Shown piece by piece: positions 21,925 through 34,205 of a stretch of DNA of 64,000 nucleotides. This stretch comes from Notamacropus eugenii (taxonomy: Eukaryota > Chordata > Mammalia > Diprotodontia > Macropodidae), in NCBI RefSeq assembly GCF_028372415.1, contig NC_092878.1, positions 7,501-71,500 of the forward strand, read 5' to 3'. Position numbers and translations under genes: made by a program. The notes beneath the pieces were generated by a model. The model made no database searches. It was not told the DNA's origin and saw nothing but the letters and a program-made list of their open reading frames with translations. Positions within the stretch are counted from its first letter, which is position 1, and each line of letters begins with the position of its first letter.

Positions 21925-23689
21925 ACCCGGCAGCCACATCCGCCCCTCCCTGGGCTGTCATGGAAACCGCGCCAGATGCCTCGGTTATTGTCGCGTGACT
22001 TCAGCTTCCTCCTAGCGGACTTTTTCCGCCCCTCCCCTCTCCCCGCTTCTGGTCCGGCCTGGGTCCAGCATCCCCGGGAAGGAGTCGCCTCTGGAACCCA
22101 CGACCCTGCCCCGAGCCTGGCCTGCTTTACCTTGCGACCCCCACCCCCTTTAATTATGTGGGTAATTAGCGGCCGAGGGTCTTCTCTTCGAACCCCCCGG
22201 GCAGAGGCGGGGAGGTTGCCTGCGATGCCAGTAAAGTTCTGCACCCCCCCCCCCATTTAGAACCTTTGTAGCCAATCAGCTGAGCCCATGTAGACCCCCA
22301 ACCCCCCCACCCCCACCCCTGTCCCTGCTTTCTCCTGTTGGCGTCGTGTCTGCCCCCTTGGCGGGCGTCGAGGAGGTCCCTTCCCACCCTGGGACGCCCC
22401 CTCCCCCAAAGGGCTGGGAATCTCCACCCACCCCTTTAAGGCTTGGTGCCCTTGCCCCCATCCGTGGGCTCCCCAAGGACCGCGCAACCCTCCTGGGGCT
22501 CCCCTTCGTAGAGGGAGGTCTCTGGCTGCAAGCCTCGGTTTGCGCCCCTGGAGCAGCCTGTCCGCTTTTGGGGGGCCGAGACCCTCAGGAGAGGGCTTCA
22601 CCCCCTGCCTCTCGTGGCTCGAGGTCCGGACCCCTTTTCCTTCCGCGTCTGTCCTTGGACGTTGTCCCAGTGTCTCGCTGTCCCACAGGCCCGGTCTCTT
22701 TGGTCTCTCAGCCTTGCTTGGGCTGGGCTCGCCGCCTTCTCTTCTCTCGTTTCTCCCAGGTGTTCGTGTAGACCTTAAGGAAAGCCATTCCCTGCCCTTG
22801 AGGCTGGCCATCTGTGCAAGGTGGGCTCTCCCAGCCTCTGGAGAATCTGCAGATGGGCAGCGGTTTCTGATCCTGTCTGGCTCCCCTTTGGTTTACTCTG
22901 GTCTTCCTTCCTGAATTGCAACTTTGTTTCCGATCAGGCTCCAACACTTGCTTTGCCTTTGGATGAGCTTTTAGGTCTGTCTGGTCTCAGTCTGCATCAC
23001 TTGGGCTCCTGTACTTACCTCCTCCCAGGATGTAACCCCTCTGGAGCTTTAAAATTCACATTACTGGATTTTAAGGTTCCCCTATGACATCTTAGGACAG
23101 GATTCTAGGGAACTCAAATACCCAGGGTGTCTTAGTCTAAGGCTTCCCAGACACTCCCTCCCCCCATATTTATCACCATTGTGGGCCTTCTTTGGGGGCA
23201 CCCTCTGCTCTTCCTGACTCCAGAATCAGAGCTTTCCTTCAGGTGACATGTGTCTCCGGCCTTCTGGTCCCACTGGGAGACTACAGGCTGCTTGTCCTGC
23301 ATGTCACTAGCTTGCTGATGTCCCCCTTTCCTGTTGCCCTCAAGCTGACCTCTTGTGCAGTTCTTAGGTGGAAGAAGTCATTTGTTCTCGTTTCTCTATG
23401 GATTTCCGGAATCCTCTTCATTCTGGTCTGAACTTAAGAGTTTGGCCAGAGAAGGTGTAGGGAAGCCGGGTCATCTGCCTTCATTCAGGAAACCGTCTTG
23501 CCCAGAAGCCCTGTCTGTCTCCTCCCTCCCCTTCTGTCTCCTGCTCTCTTCCCATCCCCTCCCCATGCAGTTGAATGACTGCAGGGATGTTACCCCCTTG
23601 TCTTTCTGATCCAGTTGTCCAGCCCTTCCAATTTTGGGGGTCCAAAGTCTCTTTTGTTTCCTTATTCCCATCCCTATGGGCATCAGCCC

Positions 23690-23850
23690 TCTAGTTTGGT
23701 CCTGATCACCTCACCTAGACTCTTGGAATAGACTCCTAATTAATCCTCCTGCTCTAGGTCTCTGCTCTGTCCCATCTGTTTTCTGTTTAGCTGCCAAAGT
23801 AATCCTTCTGTGGCTCCCTAGGTTGTTTTCACCCCCAAAGATAAGATTAG
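23690..23850 (+). repeat. L2 LINE fragment
   Basis: CCTGATCACCTCACCTAGACTCTTGGAATAG, CTCCTAATTAATCCTCCTGCTCTAGG and AGCTGCCAAAGTAATCCTTCTG follow the L2 3' ORF text (CTCATCACCTCTCGCCTGGACTACTGCAATAGC...). Confidence 0.6.
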
Positions 23851-23913
23851 CACCTCTCATGGTTTGTTTTTCCTTCCCTGTTCTTCCTTCCCAGCTCTCT
23901 GTTCTTCCTCAAG

Positions 23914-23971
23914 AGGAGTGACCTTTGGAAATGAAGGAATGGCACCTGTGCTGATGGCCAGGGCCCAGCAG
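23914..23971 (+). pseudogene. KRAB-ZNF leader exon with start codon
   Basis: A likely acceptor (TTCCTCAAG, before 23914; an alternative is CCAG ending at 23894) precedes AGGAGTGACCTTTGGAAATG. ATG 23939 gives MAPVLMARAQQ, then CAG|GTGAGT at 23972. This is the usual leader peptide of marsupial and many other mammalian KRAB zinc-finger genes. It ends in phase 0, matching the KRAB-A exon. Confidence 0.8.
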
Positions 23972-24049
23972 GTGAGTGGGAGGTTCCTGTTCCTTATGGA
24001 GGTGGGGAGACCCCCTTTCAGACTGTGGTGACTTCCATGATTGAACAGA

Positions 24050-24840
24050 GCAAAGATTAAAACAAACCTGAGATTTGTCTATGAAGAATACTGTGTGCAC
24101 AAACAGAGCCAATGCATCCATAATTAGAATGAAAGCAAAAAACTGGAGAAAACTCCTTTTTATACAGAAAATTTTGCTGATAAAGGTCTCATTTCTCAAA
24201 TATATAAGGAACTGAACCAAATTTATAAAAATTAAGAGCCATTCCCTAGTGATAAAAATACAGGCACTTTTCAGAAGATGTCACAGCTATTAATAACCAT
24301 ATGAAAAAATGCTTTAAATGATATCGATCAGAGAAATACAAATTAAAGCAACTCTGAGGTACCACCTCACACCTTTGAGAAGTGATAAATGCTGGAGAGG
24401 ATAAGGGAAAACTGGCGCACTAATGCATTGTTGGTGGAGTTGTAAACCAATCCAACCAATTTGGCAGGAACCCTAACCCTCTGCTATATCTCAAAGAAAT
24501 TAAAAGAGAGAGAGAGAGAGGGAAAAGAACCTATTTGTACAGAAATATTTGTAGCAGTTCTTTTTGGGGTTGCAAAGAATTGGAAATTGAGGGGATTCTC
24601 ATCATTTGAGGAGTGGCTGAAAAAGTTATGGTATATGATTGTGATGGCGTACTGTGGTGCTGTAAAAGAAATGACAAGCAGGATGCTTTCAGAAAAATCC
24701 AGGAGGACTTGTGTGATCTGATGCAGGGTGAAGTGAGCAGACCCAGGAGAACTTTGTACACAGTACATTGTAATGATGATCCATTGTGAAAGACTTGACT
24801 GTTCTGATCAGGCAAGTCACTTGACCTGTGGTTGAGCTGA
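24050..24840 (+). mobile_element. L1 LINE 3' end (ORF2 C-terminus and 3' UTR)
   Basis: Recognisable marsupial L1 text on the plus strand: TGAAAGCAAAAAACTGGAGAAAACT, CTCATTTCTCAAATATATAAGGAACTGA, TTGTTGGTGGAGTTGTAAACC, TTTGAGGAGTGGCTGAAAAAGTTATGGTATATG and GTGAAGTGAGCAGACCCAGGAGAAC, ending near TCTGATCAGGCAAG. A short GA run at 24507-24522 interrupts it. 5'-truncated and non-coding. Confidence 0.8.
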
Positions 24841-27299
24841 GCACATCCTGGAGTAGTCTGGGTACAACTTGTCATTACTCCCAGCATTTGGGGCATAGGG
24901 AGCTTGGGGTGGGGGGGACATACTCTAGATTCACTATTCTATTGGGGGGGAGATCTCCATCCATCAACCTGCTCCAGCTGGAAAGTTACAGCTGAGGTCC
25001 AGGTGGTCTGGAGTGTAGAGAGCAAGACACTAACTAGGAAAGCTAGGATGGGTCTGTGCCAAAGCAGGAGCTTACCCTGGTTGACCAACAGGGCCACCCA
25101 GCTCCTGCACTTGCAGATCTCTCCATCCAAAAGCTGTCAGGTCTCACAGGGGCTCCATCAGGAACATCAATACTAACTAGAGTAGGAATTATTTCTTTCA
25201 CCTTTTCCATGGGTGGGGGAGAGGTTGAAGGAAGGGAGAGAATTTGGAACTCTATTTTTTTAAAAGAATACTTATAAAGGTAGTTGTAGACAAGATTAGC
25301 TTGTCCAGGACAGACTGGGCTTCCAAATTCTGTTACAGGTGCTCATTTGCATGTGTCAGATTGGAGAACTTTGGAGTTCTTTGGGGAGCCCTGAAACTGA
25401 GAAGTGCTTTAGGATGATTGGGCCAGTGTGCAGCCTCTGTTCAGACCTCAGTGTTGGAGATAAGGATTCCACTGCCTGCCCTAAGTTAGAAGGATGCTTC
25501 TTGTTTTGAGGTCCTGCAGGGGAGAGAAAAGGAGGAGGAGCTCAATGTCTGCAGAGTGGGTCTTGTGCTTGGGAGCTTAAGCATATATGTCTGCCTGGAA
25601 GGGAGAGGAAAAGTAGAGAGGATCTAGTTCTCTGCATTGCCTGGGAGGTGCCTGAGCAGCTTGGGACAGATTTCTGCCAGTCTTAGTCAGAGGGTGAGGA
25701 CAATGATACGTCCTCCCCACTGATGCACCCACCTGGTTAAGCCTGAATCTGGGAGTGCCAGAGTCACAGTCCCACAGAATTGACCAGTCTAGCTGAGATG
25801 CCCAGGGCCAGGGAGGGAGAAGTCCTTGGTGCTCATTCGGATTGAGGGAGCACCCTTTTCAGAAGGATATTGATAAGTAGTTGTTTGTCAGTTCCAAAGA
25901 TGAAGTTGCCTTGGGAGAGGTAAGCCCTGTATTAAGGGCTCTCCACCTGTAAGAAGGGCATCCTGCCCAGGGTTGGGTTATGTGCATTTGTCTATCTGTG
26001 CATCCTCAGAGGAAATCCTGTTCCTCTGTGACCATTAATGCCAGGTGAACCACAGGAAAGCTAACTTCTTGCATGAGGGATTCTCTGAGGCTGATGGGCT
26101 CCTGCAGAAGCCCTGGGGACCCCTGATGATGTGCTGAGCCTCAGGAAGTCTCCCCAAATGGCCTCCACACCTAAAGGGGAGAAGATACTAGAGTCTGGGA
26201 TGTGGGGCTGGGGGGGCAGCCCCTGAGCATGTGCCTCACCAGAGCTCTCAGAGACAGACCTTGACTGTTGGTACCGGAATTGAGAGGGAGGAAATGAGCC
26301 AGAGGGGATTTGGGAGGTTATATGTAACTGTGATGAGATGAAGCAAAGATCCTTCTTTTTCTAAATATTTTGTAAAGTAATTAATTTTTTCCTAATTAAG
26401 GTAAAAACAATCCAACTTTTTTAAAGATAAATTTACTTATTATAGCTTCATCACTGATAAATGCAAACATGACAAAATACAACAAATAAACAGAAAGAAG
26501 GAATTACGTGAAACTGAATTTCTTTTGGGAAGTTTGTGTTAAATTTCCCATCGTAGAGACATCATTACCAGCGACTTCTTGTTGCTTTCAGATGCATCTT
26601 TTCAGGCACACTGTGGTCACACACCTCATTCTGAGGCTCCAGAGGTGTGGGTTACCCAGGGCAGCAGCAGAGAGACTCCTAGTGCAGTGATGACCTACAA
26701 GATTTAAGGGGTGTTGGGAAAGACCCATAGGACCTGGACAGATGGTGGGCTCCTCCGGTGGGCAGAATGAGGGAAGGGGATGGATAGCCTCAGAGCCTGA
26801 TGAGGACAAGGACTTAGAGGAGCCTCCTTCCTGTCCCATTGGATGCGCTGGGTGGGGGTGGGTGAGAAAAGGCTGGGAGGGGAGGGAACCCAGGGAGGAG
26901 ATCAGTCCCTAAACCAGTGAGATCCCAGGCCTAGCATAAGGCAGAGCACCTGGTAGCTGTCCAGTGGAGGAAGGTGGAAGGGGCAGGACCTGGGGCTCTT
27001 GTCATGGGAGGAGCATCAAAGGAGACGGGTGTGCTTTTCCTGGACAGGCTGAGAGTCGGGGAGGCCATGATAACTGTTACTGAGTATTTGTAAGGCATCT
27101 CGTGGAGGAGGGTCTGACAGGTTCTGTTTGGGTTTGGTGTCAGAGTTGACTTCCAAGAATTAGAGCCATCCGGAAGTGCTGTGGGTTTTATCAGGTAGTG
27201 AGTTCCCCAGCCCTGGTGGGCTTCCACTGGAGCTGGGCCTACCCCTTGTTAGGAAGCTGTAGATATTTCATTCCTAGGACCTAGGTCTGCGCCTGGAAG

Positions 27300-27445
27300 G
27301 GACCTCCCAGGTCATCTAGTCCATCTCCCTCATTTTACAGGTGAGGAAATGGGTCTAGAGAGGTCAGGACTTAGCCAAGGTCACACAGTGTGGAAGTCCG
27401 GAATGCCAGACTTGAACTCAAGGCCTGTTCCTCCAACTGAACCCT
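27300..27445 (-). repeat. MIR-type SINE, minus orientation
   Basis: CTCATTTTACAGGTGAGGAAATGGGTC, GAGAGGTCAGGACTTAGCCAAGGTCACACAG and GGAATGCCAGACTTGAACTCAAG are the mirror of MIR core and head. Confidence 0.7.
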
Positions 27446-29149
27446 CTTGTCACTGAGCTCTGAGGTTCAGATTTCTTGGTAGAACAGGCTCTGGGCTTCT
27501 TATGGCCTGCAGGTCCTCTCTATTCCAAGCCGAGAGGAGAGATCAGGAATCAATAAAGGCTGAATATTTGTATCTTGTGTTTGCCTGTGTTGTGTCAGCT
27601 GGAGTAGGTGAGAGATCCGGCAAACCTGACAAAGGGAGCCTAGGGTCCCCTTTGGGGTGTTGGAGGCTGGGCCTGCCGAGTGTGACATTCCGGGGCCATC
27701 CAGCCATGGTCCTTGGAGGGTACGTTTGGGTTTCGAGAGGACTGAGGTGTCTGGAGCTGTCTTGGCTCCTTCACTTACTACTTGTTGGTCACCTTCTACC
27801 TCCCTACGCTGTCTGCCCTGCCTGGTTGTTAGGCAGATCAGAGGGCAGAGACAGTGGAAGGGCTGTGGACCTGAGTGTGAATCCTGCCTTTGTGCCTTAT
27901 TGGCCATGTGACCCTGAACAAGTCACATTCCCACATCTCCACGTTGTGGCAAGGATCGAACTAGACACCACAGGTAAAGCTTAAAGCTGGCCAATGTGTA
28001 TGAGCTGTTGTCGTTGTTATGCTGTGAAGGTGCTTTGGGAACACAAAGCCTCAGGATAAATATCTGTTATCACAGGAATGTAAACATGGCTCCTGGTCAG
28101 GGGCAGTGGCTTAATTTCTGAGCGTTTTTCTGGCCTCAGACCAAACTATGTGTTTTGAAGTTCACGTTTTTGGGTAAAAAGGGATTTGCCCTGTGGGAGC
28201 TGCTGCAGAAAACCCATTTTAATGAGCCTGTTTACTCTAATTAAGCAGTTAGGAAGATGGGAAGGCATGACTTTGGTTACTTAGTAGAAGTATTTGGAAT
28301 TACCTCCACATTGCTTCTACGCTGACTACCACAAGATGCACCCAGTGTGCTTGAAGCCTTCCTTCCGTTGTGTTGGAATGCAGAGCCCATCATGGGAGTG
28401 CCCAGACAGTCCGTCACTTCTGGCCATGTGACCAGGCCCCCCTGCTGTTTGTAGCGCACATTTCTCTCTGATGACATCCTCCTCCTCTTCTCATGCCCAT
28501 CCCATGCCCTTCTGTCTCCCCATGGGGATGTTCACCTTCAGGGCTGGGTGTCTCACAGCCCTCTCTGCCTCACCACAAGAGTATCGCTATTTAAAAAGAT
28601 GAGCCAGCGTTGAATTGAGAGCTTTGGATCTGACTGCAGGACAGCCATGTCAATGGACCAGACCTCTGGATTGTTTGACCAGTGTGGATGGCTTAAACCT
28701 CAGTGCCATCTGCAAACAAGAGCCTTGGGGACCACCTCCTCTTTTTGGAGCATGATAACTGATGGTAACATTATGTTCCTTACTGTGGGATGTGATTTGG
28801 TAAAAGCCAGTGTAGGGAGTGTCAGAATAAAGGGGAGATCTTGGCCTTTGACCCAAGAAGGAAGATGGAGTCATGGAGAGAGAGCAAAGAACTGGATGTG
28901 AGCTGCTCCTTGTCAGTGAGGCTTTGCTAAACTCAGTTTTCCCATCTGTATGATGGAGATATTAAATAGCTGTAAGGGAGAGTCAGGGTTGGCAAAATGG
29001 GAAGCACAATGTGGGTATCACAGGACTCCGGGGTCAGAATAGACCCTAAAGATCATTTAGTTTAACTGACTCCATTCTCTTTTTTAAAATTAGTCACTAT
29101 TAAGCACCTGCTGTGTACCAACACACTGGTTGAAGCACTTTTTATTTTT

Positions 29150-29550
29150 TAAAATCAAAAAAATTTTAAAACCATCAAACAGTGTGATACCATCACGCAT
29201 GCGAAGTCATACAGAACATTTCCCTCTTAGCCGTGTTGTAAATTTTTAAAATCAGCAAGAAAAAAGGTTTAAATTCTGCCCCACTCTGCCTCAGAGTCCA
29301 TCAGTTCATTCTCTGGAGCCCGAGGACATTCTTCATCACGAGTCCTCTGCACTTGTCTTGGAGCATTCTAGGTCGTTCCCAGCTCATCGTCATTACATCC
29401 TTGCTGTTACTGTGTGCCGTCCTTACTTCACTTTGCATCGGTTCATGCGAAGCCTCCCAGTTTTTCTGAGAGCCTCCTGCTCATCTTTTCTTATAGCACA
29501 ATAATATTCCATCACAATCATATACCACAACCTCTTCAGCTGTTCCCCAG
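29150..29550 (-). mobile_element. L1 LINE 3' end, minus orientation
   Basis: Plus-strand text such as CTTCACTTTGCATCGGTTCATG, CCAGTTTTTCTGAGAGCCTCCTGCTCATC, TTCTTATAGCACAATAATATTCCATCA and CATATACCACAACCTCTTCAGCTGTTCCCCAGTGGATG is the reverse complement of the L1 3' end seen at 24.6-24.8 kb. Confidence 0.75.
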
Positions 29551-29554
29551 TGGA

Positions 29555-29690
29555 TGAGGTCCCATCCCCTCAGTCCCCCTCATTTTCTAGGTGAAGAAAC
29601 ACTCCCAGCAGGCCTGGTGGTATGCCCCATGTCACAGTAAGTAGATTTGAACCCGGGTCTTGTGACCTCCAGTCCAACCTGCTTCCTCCC
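29555..29690 (-). repeat. MIR-type SINE, minus orientation
   Basis: CTCATTTTCTAGGTGAAGAAAC, GCCCCATGTCACAGTAAGTAGATTTGAACCCGGGTCTTGTGACC show the mirrored MIR core and B box. Confidence 0.55.
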
Positions 29691-29867
29691 TCCCCATGCT
29701 GTTTCCCTCAGAAGGGTAATGCTTTAATTACGTGATCCAGACTTTATTACCAGCCAAAGCATTGATATTTGGATGGATCTCAGTGAGGCCAGAACCCCAA
29801 GAACTGCACCCCACATGCTCCCACATCCATTTGAAACAAGCACAAACAAAGGCATGTGGTGTTTTAG

Positions 29868-29994
29868 GAGCCAGTGACCTTTCAAGATGTGGCAGTGGTC
29901 TTCATATGGGAGCAGTGGGCTTACCTGGACCCTTCTCAGAAGGATCTGTATCATAGTGTGATGCTGAAGACCTACCAGAACCTGCTGTGCCTGG
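29868..29994 (+). pseudogene. KRAB-A box exon
   Basis: Exactly 127 bp between TTTTAG and GTGAGG, the standard KRAB-A exon size. It reads [17 protein letters not shown], then [16 protein letters not shown], then [10 protein letters not shown]. The family consensus is [39 protein letters not shown]. The frame is open, but TRIM28-contact positions differ (EEW to EQW, MLE to MLK, VDF to VVF), suggesting weakened or lost repression. Confidence 0.85.
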
Positions 29995-31387
29995 GTGAGG
30001 ACAGCTTTCCCTGGGACTCTGGCTCTGCTTCCCCAGCCCCAGCCCCCAGAGGGATCTGTGGGTCTTTCCTTGGTACAAAGCTTTGAGGTGACTGTTTGCC
30101 TGCAGAGACCAGGGAGTCCTCTTTCTCTTGGATGTGGGACAGGGCCTGTGCTAGGTACTAGGAGCACAGAGACAGAAGGAGTAGTCCCTGCCCCCAGGAG
30201 CTTATGTTCTGTTGGGTGGGGGGGGGGGGAGAACAGAAGATGAGGGGGGGGAACCAGCATGATCACAGTTAAGTCAATCCCAGTAATCCCTGGGGGGCTG
30301 AGGAAAGGCATCGGCGCCTTTGAGGACACTGTGTTGGCCCTTGTGTAGGATGAGAATGGACCTGAGGATTCTGCCAGGAGTCCATTCTATATGGAGAGGG
30401 GGCAGCTGGAGCCAGACAGTCAGAGCAGTGCATTAGGAATGCATCAGGCAGAAGTTGTGGCCAGGGGCCAGGTGAGAGGCAAACATCTGGCCCAGGGTGG
30501 TGACTACAGAGAGAGTGGAGATCAGGTAGAATCCAAAAGGTGTGGCAGGAATCAGCCTGTCAAGAGGAGAGTCTGAGGAGAAGGGAAGGTCTGAGGGGGA
30601 CAGCAGCATGTTTCATTGTGGACATGTGGGGTTTGAGAGGCCGACAGGACTTCCATTGGGGAAGAGCCAGGCATTATGTAGTGGTGCAGGGGTGGAAATC
30701 AGTCCAGAGGAAAGATGTCTGTCATGGAAAATCCAGATGTTGAGGAGAGCAGGGTCATAGACATTAGGGAATATATCATCTTGGATGAGGGCAGAGAAGG
30801 GCCGCATTTAGGGTTAAAATTGGGTGCACAGTCAGGAGAGAGAAGTCAAATTGCAAAGGGCTGACTGTGAAAAGGACATTTTGAGAGTAGATAATAGCTG
30901 GAACTGATGGGGGCCAAATGGAGGGACCCTGGGCATGACTGGTGAACACAGGGGCTTCCTCTTCCCAGGGAACAGTTCAGCAAGTCTTGGTGAGAGACCT
31001 GCTGTGCCAGGGAGGAAGAGATGTTGCAAGATACAGGGTCCATGCACAGTAGGTGGAAGGTCAGAACTGTTCTTAGTCAGAGGGTCAAGGCAAGGTGGAC
31101 AGCCTGATGAGGCCATGCAGGATGTAGCCAGGACCATGAAGGCAGAAGCCAGGGGCCAGGCCAGGAAGAGCTGAAAAGGCCCAAGGAGGGCCTGTTGGAG
31201 CTGTCTCCTTTTGTGGTCCTGGGCCAAGTGCAGGGACTTCCTGGACTTTCTCTTGATTTTCCCTGAATCTCTCCTTTATCCTTGGCTCTTTTTCTTCTTT
31301 TTTAGGGGGTGTTCTTGGGGATCTGAGCTCATTTGGAAGCTTCTGCTTCTCCCTCTTTATCTCAAGACTCCCCTTCCCTTTGAACCG
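29995..31387 (+). other. Intron 2 of the KRAB-ZNF remnant
   Basis: About 1.4 kb. It includes a fragment of the old mammalian repeat with 'CTGCCCCCAGGAGCTTATGTTCTG' (30135-30215) and G-runs at 30217-30229 and 30245-30252. Nothing else recognised. Confidence 0.5.
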
Positions 31388-31486
31388 GACTGGCCACGTC
31401 CAAGCCCGAGGTGATCCACCAGCTGGAGCGAGAGGAGGCACCTTGGAGGCCAGAGAGGAGGGAAGTCCCAGCAAGCAGCTGTGCAG
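31388..31486 (+). pseudogene. KRAB-B box exon with defective acceptor
   Basis: In phase with KRAB-A, it encodes (G)LATSKPEVIHQLEREEAPW and RPERREVPASSCA, matching the family pattern LAVSKPDVI.QLEQGEEPW plus the usual downstream spacer. The donor GCAG|GTGAGT is intact. The acceptor is not: the polypyrimidine tract CCCCTTCCCTTTGAACCG ends in CG where AG is expected. A sequencing error or an alternative acceptor (CTCAAG, ending at 31366, which would disturb the frame) is possible. Confidence 0.75.
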
Positions 31487-32904
31487 GTGAGTGACAGACT
31501 GACCCCCAGGTGGGGCAGTGCTTGTGTCTGTGATTCAGTCCTGGGACCCAGACCTCCAGGAGAAAGAAAATGGAGGCCCATTCAGAAGTCAGTGCGGCTC
31601 TTAGGACCCTCAGGGGTCATCTGTTCCTGCCCCCGCAGTGTAGTGACTTGGCCAGGGTCACTCAGGCAGCCCTCTGGAGAGGCTGTTGACCCTAGACCCT
31701 GTGCTCTTTCTGTCCCTCCTTTCTGTGATAGCCCATCCTCAGCCTGCCTCACTACCTTTTATCTCTTCCCTGTGTGTTTTCCTAGAATTATACAAGTTAC
31801 CTTTTTCTTTTAAAAACCCCAAGTAAAGGTATTTCCAGAAGAGACGTCCTTTACATCTTTTTGGTTGATGTTTTGTCTTGAAGTCACAGTCCCTTCCCAA
31901 TAAACAGCCTGTTACAGCGCCCCCTCCTGGAGGAATTGTGATGGACAGATGGACAGCACCTGGGACCTCTCATTTCTTTTTTTAGGGTCTCCCCTTCATA
32001 ACAGAAAAGTCACCTGGGCATGGGCCTCCTTCCGTGCACTGCCCCCTCAGCCCGCCCTTCGCTGTTGTTTCTGCCGGCCTTTCTGCGTTTGTCTGACTCC
32101 ATCATATTTGGTGTTTGGTGTCCAGATTTGGTCTGCCATTCTCCCCATTCAGAAGGCAACTTTCTGCCTCTGCAGGTAATTCTGGGGCCAGCCCTTTGAT
32201 TCATCTGTCTCTTGTGCCCACCAATGGGTTTGCCTGATCCAAGGTCTCAGCAGTAGCTTGTCTCACTTTCCTAATGTGAAATGTTTTCTAGAGGGATCCT
32301 ACATGTCCTTGCCCTCCCTCGGCTCTTTCCATCCACCTTCTACTATCTTGCCAGCTTGGTGAGGGGAAGGGAATAAGCCCTAGTTTTGTTCTCATTGTAT
32401 CTCTGATAGTAGAGGTTTGGAACATTTGTTTTCACTTAATCAGAGTTTGTTTAAAACCGTTGACCATTCACCTCATGGGGAACGACTCAGTCTAAAATGA
32501 ATTCCCTGTAGATTTTGAATATTGGACTTCTTTCAGAGTTACTTGGTGCAAAGTCCATAAGTTTCCTTAAGTCTGGCTATGTTTTTATTCAGGCCACCAT
32601 TTTCAAATTCAGATTTCATATACTCAAAATCATCTATCTTTTGTAATCTCTTCTCTGTACCTAATTAGTTGTAAAAGATAGGACTTTCTCTTTTCCTCTT
32701 ATTTTTTGTAAAGGATGAGAACTTTTATGTTTAGATTGTTTTATTACTTTACAAATTGTTGTGCTGTGTGTTGTAAGCTACTGGCCAAAGCCTATTTTCT
32801 GCTGGGATGCTTTCTCATTTTCCCAGAAGTTCCTCCTGATTCAAAGCTGCTGCCCTAGGAGTTTGTGGTCTTAACAACTACTTCTCTTTGTTGTTGTCAT
32901 AGTC

Positions 32905-33128
32905 ATCGTCCAGTCATTTCAAGTTGTGTCTAACTCTCCATGACCCCATTTTAGGGTTTTCCTGGCAGAGATACTGGAGCAGTTTATTTTATAGATGAGG
33001 AAACTGAGGCAAACAGGGTGAAGTGACATGCCCAGGGTCACATAGCTAGTAAGCCTCTGAGGCTAGATTTGAACTCAGGTCTTCCTGGCTCCAGACCTAG
33101 CACTCTATGCACTGTGTTACCTTGTGTG
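32905..33128 (-). repeat. Marsupial tRNA-derived SINE, minus orientation
   Basis: CCAGTCATTTCAAGTTGTGTCTAACTCTCCATGACCCCATTTTAGGG, GAGGAAACTGAGGCAAACAGGGTGAAGTGAC, GGTCACATAGCTAGTAAG and CTAGCACTCTATGCACTGTGTTACCTTG are in mirrored SINE order, nearly full length. Confidence 0.8.
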
Positions 33129-33239
33129 GGCTCTAATATATTTCTCTAATTCATATTTTTTTCACCAACACCAATCACCTTTGATAATTATTACTTTATA
33201 ATGTACTTTCTTTCATAACTGCTGACTCACTCACTGGTA

Positions 33240-34205
33240 AATGAATCAGTATTCTGTATCTCCATTAACACTTTCACAATCTAGTCTTCTGTCTGTCTGC
33301 CTGTCTGTCTATCTCTCTGCCTCTCTCTTTCTCTCTCTCCTCTCTCTCTCCCCTCCTTCCCACTTTCTCCCTCTCTCCCATCATCAGTACCTTCTTCTTT
33401 TGAGCCAAACTTATCACCCAAACCAGATCTTAGTGCTATATACTTCCCCCCACTGCCACCCCCAGCATTCTCCCCTCTTTCTCAGTGACTTTCATGCCTG
33501 CCTCATGGTCTCCTCCTCTGCCTGCTCCTGCCCTCTTTCCAAGAATGACAGTGCATATGCTGGTCCAGTCTTCCTCAGTTCCTCCCTCAGCTCCTCCACT
33601 ATCTCTAGGGTTGGTCACACCCTTCATTTCACCCTCACAAGTCTGGTGCATGCTTATTCAAGGACTTTCAAGGTCATTCCAAATCATGTCTCCTTCCAGT
33701 TTTTCCTGGGCCTTACTGCTCCTGAACCTGTTCTCCATCCTCACTGTTGACCTCTGCCCCCTGGACTTTCCAGAGCTATTGTCAATGGTCTGACTCCCCT
33801 CTCATTCCTTCTTGATCCTGATCCCTTGTTGACCTAGTTCAGCACTTTCTTCTTCTCTCAAATCCCTTTCCTTCTGGTCCAGCCACAGTCCTGGATGACT
33901 CCCTTCATCTGAATCCTTTGCTGTTCTTCAAGTGTTACTAATGGGATTTCAGGAAGGTGTGCAGCCATTATGATTGGGCCCACTCTGTTCTATTGGGCTC
34001 CTCTTCCTTTCAGTGCCCTCCCTCTTGATCATTCCCCATTATCCTGTCCACAGCTGACTTTATCTGGACTTGTTTGTAAGTTGCCTCCGCCATTAGATGG
34101 GAAGCTCCTCAGGGGCAGGGATTGTCTTTGGCCTCTTTTTGTATCCCCAGAGCTTAGCATAGTGCCTGGAACAGAGTAGGTGCTTCATCAATGTTGATCG
34201 ACCCA
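33240..34205 (+). repeat. L2-like LINE remnant with CT-rich tract
   Basis: The 3' end (GATGGGAAGCTCCTCAGGGGCAGGGATTGTCTTTGG, GTATCCCCAGAGCTTAGCATAGTGCCTGGAACAGAGTAGGTGC) is the L2 3' terminus. The pyrimidine-rich sequence upstream is compatible with L2 ORF2 but heavily decayed. 33285-33375 is a simple TCTG/CT-rich microsatellite. Confidence 0.55.

Larger units (their letters stand above)
20750..22900. promoter_or_regulatory. GC-rich CpG-island promoter region
   Basis: GC content and CpG density rise sharply against both flanks, highest at 21.4-22.7 kb, with poly-C runs at 21238-21252 and 22240-22253. Three canonical housekeeping-promoter sites sit inside 310 bp (CRE 21618, NRF1 21868, ZNF143-type 21899). 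No TATA box stands out, as is usual for such islands. The next plus-strand exon I can define is the KRAB zinc-finger leader at 23914, so this island probably drove that gene, with the non-coding first exon near 22 kb. A divergent minus-strand transcript is possible. Long open frames here (for example 20767-21714 +) are proline-rich consequences of GC bias. Confidence 0.65.
23972..29867 (+). other. Intron 1 of the KRAB-ZNF remnant (repeat-bearing)
   Basis: About 5.9 kb. Named contents are an L1 3' end at 24050-24840, a MIR at 27300-27445, a minus-strand L1 3' end at 29150-29550 and a MIR at 29555-29690. The remaining 24.85-27.3 and 27.45-29.1 kb show no exon or repeat that I can name. Confidence 0.6.

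Noticed and set aside
22257-22811. 184-codon minus-strand frame in the CpG island
   Set aside because: Arg/Gly/Pro-rich compositional artefact; no homology recognised.
27502-27984. 160-codon plus-strand frame
   Set aside because: No domain, no conserved motif, lies in an intron of the KRAB-ZNF remnant near a MIR; chance open frame.
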